NCBI GenBank assembly: GCA_964480425.1
Contig: CAYZPY010000030.1
Coordinates: forward strand, 1 to 20,521
From: CAYYMD01 sp964480425
Lineage (GTDB): Bacteria; Planctomycetota; Phycisphaerae; SM23-33
Direction of reading: 5' to 3'
DNA: 20,521 nucleotides
Notes under the pieces: model-generated
Databases searched by the model: none
The model's input: only the letters and a program-made list of their open reading frames with translations
Told to the model about the DNA's origin: nothing
Translations under genes and position numbers: made by a program
Shown here: positions 14,390 to 20,521 of the stretch, one piece after another
Numbering within the stretch: position 1 is the stretch's first letter
How the letters are laid out: each line of letters begins with the position of its first letter

Positions 14390-16528
14390 TCAAGTGAAAA
14401 TATCGGGGCTCGCCGGATGGGACGGCGTGACCGTCACCTCGTCGCTGAGCAGGCCGGGGCGATCATCCTTACGGGTTCGAACGACGAACGTCGCCGGAAG
14501 CGTCTGGGATGACAGAACAGTCTCGAATTCCTCTTTATCCGGGTCGAGGTTCTCTATAACCGCCACGGGTTCGTCGAAATTGAACTCCCCGTCCTGTCGT
14601 GAAAAAATCTCAAAATGCGTCGGCCTGTCATATCCGCACCGGTCACGATAAGAAAATCCGATCCATACGCCGCCTTCGGGGCAAAGGCGCGCGACGAATT
14701 CATCGGGTCGGCCCAGAGGCCCCGGCAGAAGGACGCCTTCGGAATCCACCCCGGCATATGCAATTACGTGCGTGTTCTGCTCAATCACACCGGCGGCGGA
14801 GACGGTCCGCAGACCTATCGCGTACTGCCGTCCGGGCGTCATTTCCAGCAGCACCTCGGCGTTTTCCACGCCCCCCCTGGTATAGCCCACGGGTGAATTC
14901 CAATCGATGTCCTCCGGTCCGCCTTCGCCCGCGCAGATGTTGTATCCGTCCCGGCGGAAGTTCACCGTCATCCACGGCAGTCCGACAAGGACTGGCGTGT
15001 AGTCCAGGTACTGCGCCGACTCGAGGGCCGCCTCGGCCAGAGTCCCACCAAGTCGCAACATTTCAAAGAACGGCCCGGGCCGAAGCGTACATGTGCTCTG
15101 GGAAAACCCAAGACCCGACGCATATCCTTTGGTCACCACCGCGTTGTATATTTCACTGGAGGTCGTCATCGCGTCGGCGGAATCATCCGAATCGTCCACA
15201 AAGCACACGCGCGACCCGCCGTCGCCAAACCAGGGGACGCCCGTATCGCCCCAAACGAAGGCCGCGTCGTCGAACCGCTCAATCGTGTCGGTTTCTATCC
15301 GCAGGCGTTGACAGCCCAGCGACGACTTGAACGTCGAATCGTCGCTATAGAGTTTGTCCGTCTCGTCTAGCGCAGAAAGCGCCGCGACGGCCAGGGCGTT
15401 TGCGACTATCGCCTTGGCGTTGGCAAGCGAATTGGCGTCTATGCGTGCGGCCATGTAAACGCCGGCATTGCTCAATTCTGTTGCGGTGATCCTGTCCGAC
15501 GGCAGGCCGCTGGAGCGGTAAAACGGGTTCGACGTCTCGCCATCAAAAGTATTGCCGTAGTTCATCAGGCGCGATACTGCCGAGTACTTCACCCCCTGGA
15601 AGGTGAAGTATCCCTGCGCGCCGTAGCCCAGAAGGAAGCACATGCAGCGGTCGGCGACGGTGGGGAAATTCGCCAGGAATTCGTCCATGACGTCCTCCAC
15701 CTCGGACCGGAACGTGGGGTAATCATCCAACGTCTCGCCTGTGACAGTGGGCAGGAAAAGGCGGTTGGCGTATGGCAGCGACACCTGCGTGCACACGTAA
15801 TCGGCGAACTCGTGCCCGTCGTCGGTGTCGGGGCAGATGAGGACAGTCCGGCGGGCAGAGAGGTATTCGTCGGCGGGTTCGGGCGCATAGGGCTCGGTGT
15901 CCGTCAGCGTCGTGCCGATCTTGACCTCGTCGAAATCCAGTTGCCAACCGTCGTCCGATAAATAGACATTCCCCATGAGGACTTGGCCTAAGCCGCCGTA
16001 TCGCGTATCGGTGGGGTAGCCGGTAACGCTGTCTTTCAGGATGCCGTTGACGTACACGTACACGCCGCCGTCGCTTGCGTGACAGTGCGCCATCAGTTGG
16101 ACGTAGTACCAATGGCCGCTTGGCCCGATGTCGGCGTAAGTTCCGCTGTGGTGAGTCCCGTCGTTTTCCCGCGTGTAGGCCCGAACCTGCCACGTCGAGC
16201 CGGTCCACTTGAGGTTAAGCGACGCATCGAGGATATTGCTGTCGTAAATCCCGGCTATCCACGCATAGTCGGTTTCCGCCGGGTCGGCCACCGGCCTGAG
16301 CCAGAATCCCGCCGCCAGGCACTCGCCCGCCGACCTTGCGAAGGCCGCGTCGTCCTTGCGGACGTATGCCTCGTTGTCGTCGCCCGATACGGTGCACCGC
16401 AGGCCATACGAGCCCCTGTCGGGGAACGACGCCGACGCCAAGCGCGTTACGGTGGACGAGCCCTCCTGGACGCGCGAATCCCACTGTGCGAAACCAGGAA
16501 CCTCGTTGTCTATGTAATGCAAAAGCAT
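14390..16528 (-). CDS. Tail protein with LamG-like and TIGR03790-like domains
   Basis: 712 residues, the largest phage gene here, without a signal peptide. Residues 15-210 look like a concanavalin A/LamG sandwich (GSYGLRCTVSGDDNEAYVRK, GHWYYVQLMAHCHASDGGVY, then WQLDFDEVKIG). Residues 225-525 run TVLICPDTDDGHEFADYVCTQ, VEDVMDEFLANF, MCFLLGYGAQGYFTF, and ending SGLGFSQSTCTLRPGPFFEML plus GGTLAEAALES and VLVGLPWMTVNF. This order recalls TIGR03790 proteins, a family of cell-surface proteins in planctomycetes and others with 'EPY..FF..L..G.TLAEA.......VLVGDPL' near the end. Residues 560-712 contain two fibronectin-III-like strands sets. It may bind glycans on the host surface. The domain matches are from memory and need a profile search. 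Confidence 0.6.
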   Translation of the reverse strand: MLLHYIDNEVPGFAQWDSRVQEGSSTVTRLASASFPDRGSYGLRCTVSGDDNEAYVRKDDAAFARSAGECLAAGFWLRPVADPAETDYAWIAGIYDSNILDASLNLKWTGSTWQVRAYTRENDGTHHSGTYADIGPSGHWYYVQLMAHCHASDGGVYVYVNGILKDSVTGYPTDTRYGGLGQVLMGNVYLSDDGWQLDFDEVKIGTTLTDTEPYAPEPADEYLSARRTVLICPDTDDGHEFADYVCTQVSLPYANRLFLPTVTGETLDDYPTFRSEVEDVMDEFLANFPTVADRCMCFLLGYGAQGYFTFQGVKYSAVSRLMNYGNTFDGETSNPFYRSSGLPSDRITATELSNAGVYMAARIDANSLANAKAIVANALAVAALSALDETDKLYSDDSTFKSSLGCQRLRIETDTIERFDDAAFVWGDTGVPWFGDGGSRVCFVDDSDDSADAMTTSSEIYNAVVTKGYASGLGFSQSTCTLRPGPFFEMLRLGGTLAEAALESAQYLDYTPVLVGLPWMTVNFRRDGYNICAGEGGPEDIDWNSPVGYTRGGVENAEVLLEMTPGRQYAIGLRTVSAAGVIEQNTHVIAYAGVDSEGVLLPGPLGRPDEFVARLCPEGGVWIGFSYRDRCGYDRPTHFEIFSRQDGEFNFDEPVAVIENLDPDKEEFETVLSSQTLPATFVVRTRKDDRPGLLSDEVTVTPSHPASPDIFT

Positions 16529-16542
16529 GATTCACCCGGCGG

Positions 16543-17127
16543 TCAGGTCAGCGCAATCCACCCCTCCCCGTCGTAAAGGTAGACATTGGAATCGGAGGAG
16601 TTCTTATAGATGTCGCCGTCAATTGGGTTATCCGGTTCCGAGGCGCTTTGCCCCCGCCATCGGCACGCGGAACCCCGAAGGAGGGCGAAAATCGCCCGCG
16701 CCCTGTAGTCCGTCACGTCATCCAGGCCGTATTGACCCTCTGAGGTCTCAATAGAAGCCAGCGGCACGTGCGGCACGTCGGACGGGTCGGGAAACCCGGT
16801 CGTGTTGACCGTAAGAGTTCCGTCGTAGGTAAGGTATATGTAATTGCTCGCGTTGTTGGTCAGGGCGTTTTCGTTCGAGCCCTCGTATGAGACCGGCGTA
16901 TCGCCGTTGACGAACTCCCCCGCGCGCACGCCGTAAGTCAAATCGCCTTCCTTATACACGCGCAGGTCGCCCGCTCGTCGGACCACGTCGAGCAGGCGGT
17001 AAAGCATCTTGTAGAAACTGGTGTAATACGGCGACTCGCCTATCGTCGGATACGGCACATCCTGCTCGGGATCGGTAGTTCCCGAAAGGGCGTTCAATTC
17101 CGCGTCTGTCGGATATTGTTCTGTCAT
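16543..17127 (-). CDS. Phage tail fibre or baseplate-like protein
   Basis: 194 residues, soluble. N-terminal acidic stretch (YPTDAELNALSGTTDPEQD), then a helix (YYTSFYKMLYRLLDVVRRAG) and beta sheet with LTYGVRAGEFVNGDTPVSYE and NYIYLTYDGTLTVNTTGFP, which is a pattern common to phage fibre shafts. The C-terminus, NPIDGDIYKNSSDSNVYLYD then GEGWIAL, matches the short repeat that often ends tail fibres. The start is ATG 17127 with a GAGG site about 8 bases upstream. It is preceded by a 91-bp gap carrying an 8-bp repeat array. Confidence 0.6.
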   Translation of the reverse strand: MTEQYPTDAELNALSGTTDPEQDVPYPTIGESPYYTSFYKMLYRLLDVVRRAGDLRVYKEGDLTYGVRAGEFVNGDTPVSYEGSNENALTNNASNYIYLTYDGTLTVNTTGFPDPSDVPHVPLASIETSEGQYGLDDVTDYRARAIFALLRGSACRWRGQSASEPDNPIDGDIYKNSSDSNVYLYDGEGWIALT

Positions 17128-17129
17128 GT

Positions 17130-17210
17130 CGTTGCCTCGTTAATTCGTTGACCCGCCTTCGACGGGCAATCTCGTTGATTCGTTATTGAGTCAATCCGTT
17201 AATCTGCGTA
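17130..17210. repeat. 8-bp phased CGTT repeat in phage leader
   Basis: On the plus strand CGTT recurs at 17130, 17138, 17146, 17173, 17181 and 17197 with CGTA at 17207. Most units are CGTTnnTT-like octamers (CGTTAATT, CGTTGATT, CGTTAATC) and steps are 8, 8, 27, 8, 16 and 10 bases. A small CCCG/CGGG hairpin interrupts the series at about 17151-17165. It fills almost the whole gap between two structural genes. Confidence 0.5.
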
Positions 17211-17218
17211 ATCCCGCT

Positions 17219-17968
17219 CTATGCGTCACTCGGGGATTTGGTCCACGTCAGCGTAAGCGTGTGCTTCTGCGCGTCGTAGGATTCAACGGCCAGGTCCGAA
17301 GACGGCGCGGGCGGGGGACAAGCGTCGAACTGCTGCAACCCGGCGTCGGCGAATTGACCGTCGGGGCAGATGGTGCGAATCCTTACCTGGTGTTGGCCTG
17401 GTTCGCTCATCGCAAGCGCAACTTTAACAAGGTGCATGTTGAATCCGAACATGCCCGCTGCGAATCCACCGAGCCCCATACCCGCAGCGGACCAACCATC
17501 GTAGCCGAATCCGCCCAGGGCGAACGAATCCTCCCCCCACGCCCAGCGACGGGCCCACCCCGGCCAGGCGTCGACGACCAGGTCGGGCGTCGTGGAGAAT
17601 TGGCCCGTAGCGTGATCGTCAAAAATCGCAAACCTGTCGTCCCCGCCGCTTGCGATGTCGGGAACGAGCATAAGCCGATAAATCCACCCCGTCGGCTGGA
17701 ATTCGTCACCCGATAATCCGGATATCTCAAGGCGACGATACCGCGGGGGGACCGCCGCCACGACAACCCGGCGAGGCGCCGAATCGAAATCCGCGTAAAA
17801 CATTCTCTCGCCGGGCGTGTCGGTCCAGTCAACCATCCGGCCGTTGAGATAAAGTTGATGGTGCATGCCCGCATTCCGGCTGCGGAACGAAATCTGCCAC
17901 TTCCCGGTATCGGCGTGCGGTACGGCCCGGAGAAGCTCGATATTGTCGGTGGTGAAGTAAGCGCTCAT
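17219..17968 (-). CDS. Phage structural protein with C-terminal beta-sandwich
   Basis: The start at ATG 17968 (MSAYFTTDNIELLRAV) is preferred over 18001 because it overlaps the preceding stop as ATGA. The protein has about 249 residues: strands such as WQISFRSRNAGMHHQLYLNG and RRVVVAAVPPRYRRLEISG, then a Gly/Phe/Trp-rich part (AWGEDSFALGGFGYDGWSAA) and a fibronectin-like end (HQVRIRTICPDGQFADAG, LTLTWTKSPSDA). No signal peptide or membrane span. It is probably a tail or baseplate component; the family is not recognised. Confidence 0.6.
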   Translation of the reverse strand: MSAYFTTDNIELLRAVPHADTGKWQISFRSRNAGMHHQLYLNGRMVDWTDTPGERMFYADFDSAPRRVVVAAVPPRYRRLEISGLSGDEFQPTGWIYRLMLVPDIASGGDDRFAIFDDHATGQFSTTPDLVVDAWPGWARRWAWGEDSFALGGFGYDGWSAAGMGLGGFAAGMFGFNMHLVKVALAMSEPGQHQVRIRTICPDGQFADAGLQQFDACPPPAPSSDLAVESYDAQKHTLTLTWTKSPSDA

Positions 17969-18330
17969 GGCAACTGCCTGTAACGCATGTGATAATTGCA
18001 CCAGAATCCCCTGCCGTGCCGAATCGGCGCCGAGGGGCGGAACATCTCGACGACCACGGGATAGTAAACCGTGTCGTAATCGTCGCTGAGCGTGTGCAGA
18101 AGCCCGTCCATGCGGGCTTCGATCTGGCTTATCGTCGCGATCAGCGCCTGGGCGGATTCGCCCTGGAGGCGACCCTGCTGGCGAATCAGGCGGGAGCGCA
18201 GACCCATGTCTATGATTATCTCTCCGCCCAGGCCCGCAAACGCGCGCCGGTCAGTCGCGCGCCGCCAGGAGCCGGGCAGTATCGTGTGGGGACCGGAATC
18301 GAATAGATTTTCCCCGTCAAGCAGACTCAT
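17965..18330 (-). CDS. Small phage structural protein of unknown family
   Basis: 121 residues. N-terminal LLDGENLFDSGPHTILPGSW is a motif I associate loosely with small tail proteins; residues 55-80 are a helix (GESAQALIATISQIEARMDG), and the C-terminus is beta-rich and basic (VVVEMFRPSAPIRHG). Its start overlaps the end of the preceding gene by 4 bases, and its stop overlaps the next start as ATGA, so it is firmly in the structural operon. No function can be named. Confidence 0.6.
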   Translation of the reverse strand: MSLLDGENLFDSGPHTILPGSWRRATDRRAFAGLGGEIIIDMGLRSRLIRQQGRLQGESAQALIATISQIEARMDGLLHTLSDDYDTVYYPVVVEMFRPSAPIRHGRGFWCNYHMRYRQLP

Positions 18331-18734
18331 TGCGAATCCTCCGCGGCAAAGGGCGAATCCTCGCCGGTGTCGGCTTCGGCGAGAAACTTAAGCGTCGCCT
18401 CGGCGAGATGGGACTGCTGATACGACAATTCCACAGCGATCAGAACGGCGCGGGAAACCGTTAGTTCCCTCGAGGCCTGACCGGCCGCGGCGGGCGCGAC
18501 TGTGAGCATCAAATCGCCGTCCTGACCCGGCGTGAGGTTTTCCGCCGCCGATATGTCACGAATGATAAGGTGCACCTCGAGCATCGCGTTGGACGTCTGA
18601 ACAGAGGTGACGTAGATCCCCCCGGCGCCGGCGGGGTGAACCTCCAAGCGGCGCACCAAACGGGCGGATATCGGGAGCCCCAGCAGCGATGGGCCGAACT
18701 GCGCGGACGTTATGCGAAAGTAACGGGGCATCAT
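18327..18734 (-). CDS. Small phage structural protein, possibly tail tube-like
   Basis: 135 residues, beta-rich, beginning MMPRYFRITSAQFGPSLLG. Strands VEVHPAG...GIYVTSVQ, LEVHLIIRDISAAENL and DLMLTVAPA alternate, and a helix lies near LAEATLKFLAEA. Position just after the tail-terminator-like gene is where a tail tube or neck protein would be expected. It overlaps its upstream neighbour by ATGA and its downstream neighbour by 4 bases. Assigning it as tube protein is positional inference only. Confidence 0.5.
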   Translation of the reverse strand: MMPRYFRITSAQFGPSLLGLPISARLVRRLEVHPAGAGGIYVTSVQTSNAMLEVHLIIRDISAAENLTPGQDGDLMLTVAPAAAGQASRELTVSRAVLIAVELSYQQSHLAEATLKFLAEADTGEDSPFAAEDSQ

Positions 18735-19165
18735 TCACCTCCCTGCATTTCGAAGTGACAACTGAAATCGCAGGACATCTGGGCCTCGGGATGCGGCACC
18801 GAGGCGTTCAACTCGCGCCGATGCGCCCCGGTGGCCTGACCGACAGGCAGATCGCAGCACAACCCGCCCCGATAAACGTCTCCAAGCAACGCCTCGACGG
18901 CGAGATGGCACAACTCCTCGGCGCGGATTATTCCCTCGGCGGTCCTGTCGTTACGGGTGCGCACCACGATTTGTCCGCGCAAACGCCCCCAACTGCCCGA
19001 AGCCTCGTCGTCGGGGCAAAACACGTCCACGGCACGGAAAACAACCCACGCGCGGGGCACCACCGTGCTCGACGCCGGCGGACCCATCGTCACTTCCGCG
19101 AAGTGATCCGAGGCGCGCAGGGCCGAAAGAATGTCCTGGAGTATATCGTTAACGGGCGATGACAT
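18731..19165 (-). CDS. Tail terminator-like (gp17-type) phage protein
   Basis: 144 residues. The N-terminal helix (VNDILQDILSALRASDHFAE) leads into strands including AWVVFRAVDVFCPDDE, WGRLRGQIVVRTRNDRTAEG and a second helix (IIRAEELCHLAVEALLGD), ending with a strand (SCDFSCHFEMQG). A helix, three or four strands and a helix of this length fit tail-completion or minor-capsid proteins at the head-tail joint. The start is 2 bases after the upstream stop with a GAGG site. It is followed immediately by further structural genes. Confident as structural, moderate for the specific role. Confidence 0.55.
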   Translation of the reverse strand: MSSPVNDILQDILSALRASDHFAEVTMGPPASSTVVPRAWVVFRAVDVFCPDDEASGSWGRLRGQIVVRTRNDRTAEGIIRAEELCHLAVEALLGDVYRGGLCCDLPVGQATGAHRRELNASVPHPEAQMSCDFSCHFEMQGGE

Positions 19166-19167
19166 CG

Positions 19168-19822
19168 TCAGATCCTCTTGAGCGTGACGTGGCCGAGCGT
19201 TCTGGTTTTATCGGCCCGGCCGTCGCCGTCGGCGTCGGCGCTGAGGCGAAGTTGAAGTTGCAATTGTCCGAACCGCTTGCGGTAGTGCTCCGACTTGATC
19301 CAGTTGGTGTCGGCGGCACCGGCGCTTTGGGCGCGGGCGATGAATACCGAAGACAACACCCCGTTGGCCGCCGCCTGGCGAAGTTGGACGGAATCGGCGA
19401 AGTCCGCCGCTTTTATCCCGGACAATTCCGCCATCTGGCGAAGCTTCTCGCCCATCGCCTGGGAAACGGCGCGTATCTGCGGGGCGAACGTGCGGACGTA
19501 GAAACGCAGGTCCTGACCCGACGGGGGCGCCACCGCTTCGGCGTTCGTATCGGCGCGGAGAACGGATACGGTCAGCGACGTGGCGGAATCCACCGAAACG
19601 ATCTCGTACGCGCTTCCCTCCGATGAGGCGGACCCGGGCGGGTGAACGCACAAAACGTTACCGGCGGCGACGCCCGCCGAGTTCGCTCGACGACGAAGTG
19701 AAAGTCGTTGCGGAAATCACCCCGTCGTCGCCGGAAATCATGTCCTGCGAGGGAAACCCGCCCGAAAGGAAAACCACCGGCCCGATTCCCAACAAGTCCC
19801 TGTCCAGGCAAAATGTATCCAT
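19168..19822 (-). pseudogene. Head or connector protein with internal frame break
   Basis: ATG 19822 with GGGAG 7 bases upstream starts MDTFCLDRDLLGIGPVVFLS, SGGFPSQDMISGDDGVISA and TTFTSSSSEL, then turns Arg-rich and stops at 19658. In another frame the protein continues smoothly as AGVAAGNVLCVHPPGSAS, YEIVSVDSATSLTVSVLRAD and to RTLGHVTLKRI at 19168. One extra base (or two missing) near 19680, after ELG, would restore a single protein of about 215 residues. The C-terminal half is helical with RKRFGQLQLQLRLSADADGD. The gene follows the capsid gene, the usual place for a head completion or connector protein. I do not see a slippery heptamer that would favour programmed frameshifting. Confidence 0.6.
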
Positions 19823-19837
19823 TTGATTCTCCCAGGC

Positions 19838-19904
19838 GGCGTTCCGAAACGCCGGACCCGATCCCGGCGCGCCGGGGCCGGGACCGGCGCTTCGAAAGCG
19901 CCGG
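19838..19904. terminator. Three inverted repeats after the capsid gene
   Basis: Between the capsid stop and the next start lie GGCGTT/AACGCC (19838-19853, loop 4), the perfect palindrome CCCGGCGCGCCGGG (19863-19876) and CCGGCGCTT/AAGCGCCGG (19884-19904, loop 3). The first to be transcribed is the 9-bp stem. No U-run follows, so attenuation or RNA stabilisation is as likely as termination. Confidence 0.5.
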
Positions 19905-19994
19905 TTGACGACTACGAAACGTCCAGACCCTTTATCATCCCGTGAGCGTTCTCGTTGCGGAACTCCAGGGTGTACTCTCCGATGACCTCCCCGG

Positions 19995-20014
19995 CCTGCC
20001 TGCCGGCAGGCAGG
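19995..20014. repeat. 20-bp perfect palindrome, copy 1
   Basis: CCTGCCTGCCGGCAGGCAGG reads the same on both strands. It lies within the capsid gene in phase with the surrounding frame and is translated as LPAGRQAG, at a point where family residues are missing. Confidence 0.9.
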
Positions 20015-20103
20015 TCGCCGGCCGGGGCGGCGCCGTTGACGACGGTGCCCTCCAGGTCGCGCAGGAGTTCTCGCAGGCGCTCCTGCTTCTGGTAGTCCAG
20101 CCG

Positions 20104-20119
20104 TGCCTGCCGGCAGGCA
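20104..20119. repeat. 16-bp perfect palindrome, copy 2
   Basis: TGCCTGCCGGCAGGCA is the core of copy 1 and lies 90 bp from it in the same gene, with GG following so that 18 of the 20 bases match. It marks the point where the capsid frame changes and a segment is missing. Confidence 0.9.
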
Positions 20120-20354
20120 GGAGTTCGTCCTCCAGCCACTCGTGGTAAGTGCTCGATGCCGGACGGGGCGCGTCGCCCAGATGGTCCAGAAACGGAGTCT
20201 CGTATGGCGAGACGATTGAAATGATGTCCGATACGTCTTCGGCTATTTCCGGCAACTCCGCGCCGGCCGAATATGTCGCTTTTCCTGTAAATGCCATGTG
20301 TGCTCTCCTTCTTTGGCCGCGCGGACCGTGTGGTCCGCCGGCCTACTATGTTCG

Positions 20355-20521
20355 TTAATGATTTGCCGTTTGCCGTCTGAGGCGCAGATATTCGCCGATG
20401 TCCTTCCTGTCGCCGCTGCCGGCGGCACGCTGGGCGGCCCGGGCAAGCTGCGACGCCGTCGTGGACTCTCCCTGCCTCGCAGAAGCGGTCATGGGAGGGA
20501 GGCACGAACCCGCATCCGCCC
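20355..20521 (-). CDS. C-terminus of a phage protein, start beyond right edge
   Basis: The frame is open from the right edge to a TAA at 20355-20357 and shows 54 residues ending GDRKDIGEYLRLRRQTANH, after a Ser/Thr/Ala-rich run (PPMTASARQGESTTASQLAR). It lies 57 bp upstream of the capsid start, where a scaffold, protease or decoration gene would be expected. The visible tail is too short to name it. Composition and position, not homology, support it as a real gene. Confidence 0.5.
   Translation of the reverse strand, partial: ADAGSCLPPMTASARQGESTTASQLARAAQRAAGSGDRKDIGEYLRLRRQTANH

Larger units (their letters stand above)
19912..20297 (-). pseudogene. SU10/DUF5309-like major capsid protein, internally deleted
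   Basis: ATG 20297, with GAAGGAG upstream, starts MAFTGKATYSAGAELPEIAE, DVSDIISIVSPYETPFLDHL and HEWLEDELLP, the classic N-terminus of SU10-like capsid proteins. A palindrome follows (20104-20119) and the frame changes; the next recognisable piece is LDYQKQERLRELLRDLEGTV, which in intact relatives lies about 110 residues further on. A second palindrome (19995-20014, translated LPAGRQAG) replaces about another 130 residues, then GEYTLEFRNENAHGMIKG ends the protein. About 128 codons remain of an expected 320 or so (family length from memory). As written it cannot form a capsid. Whether this is true deletion or an assembly product is the main question in this window. Confidence 0.75.

Noticed and set aside
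17130..17210. CRISPR array
   Set aside because: Units are only 8 bp, without spacers of constant length and without cas genes; nothing else in the window resembles a CRISPR.
19658..19700. Programmed ribosomal frameshift in the gene after the capsid
   Set aside because: I see no slippery heptamer or suitable downstream structure, and other genes nearby show unrelated frame breaks.

Overview
The window reads as a GC-rich chromosomal scaffold from a Planctomycetota-like bacterium, possibly a Phycisphaerae-type metagenome-assembled genome. This is inferred from the company of a Tat-signal sulfatase, GH117-, GH29- and BNR-type secreted enzymes, a DUF3467/HlyD/GAF cluster, and SU10-like phage structural genes. 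No rRNA, tRNA or other taxonomic marker is present, so the assignment is by gene style only. A run of 100 Ns (3347-3446) shows that this is a scaffold, and several genes carry frame breaks.

Layout. (1) 1-1732, minus strand: a compact operon of an HlyD-type periplasmic adaptor, a DUF3467 protein and a GAF-domain protein that runs off the left edge, probably part of an export or efflux system. (2) 1733-2102: a divergent intergenic region with a sigma70-like promoter for the plus strand. (3) 2103-9586, plus strand: a secreted-enzyme locus with an ATLF/M34-like metallopeptidase, a truncated GH51 arabinofuranosidase remnant, a GH117-like glycosidase broken by the scaffold gap, an atypical S1 sulfatase exported by Tat, a GH29 alpha-L-fucosidase, a frame-broken EF-hand protein and a BNR/Asp-box sialidase-like protein. 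Together they suggest stepwise breakdown of a sulfated, fucose- or anhydrogalactose-containing algal polysaccharide outside the cytoplasm; no SusC/SusD pair, transporter or regulator is seen. (4) 9587-9711: a short coding-like orphan fragment at the convergent junction. (5) 9712-20521, minus strand (transcribed right to left): the late end of a prophage. In order of transcription it holds the C-terminus of an unidentified protein, a SU10/DUF5309-like major capsid protein with two internal losses, a frame-broken head or connector protein, a tail-terminator-like protein, several small structural proteins, a LamG-containing 712-residue tail protein, a hub-like 577-residue protein, and a terminal cassette of small membrane, lipoprotein and holin-like genes. 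Terminase, portal and integrase are not in the window.

The points most worth a second look are the capsid gene, where each missing internal segment is replaced by a CCTGCCGGCAGG-type palindrome; a tail protein that fuses a LamG domain to what looks like a TIGR03790-type domain; the absence of a tape measure gene; an 8-bp phased CGTT repeat between two structural genes; and a sulfatase that keeps its formylglycine motif but has lost the usual metal-ligand pairs. Frame breaks and truncations occur in both halves, so they could reflect indel-rich assembly as easily as true decay.
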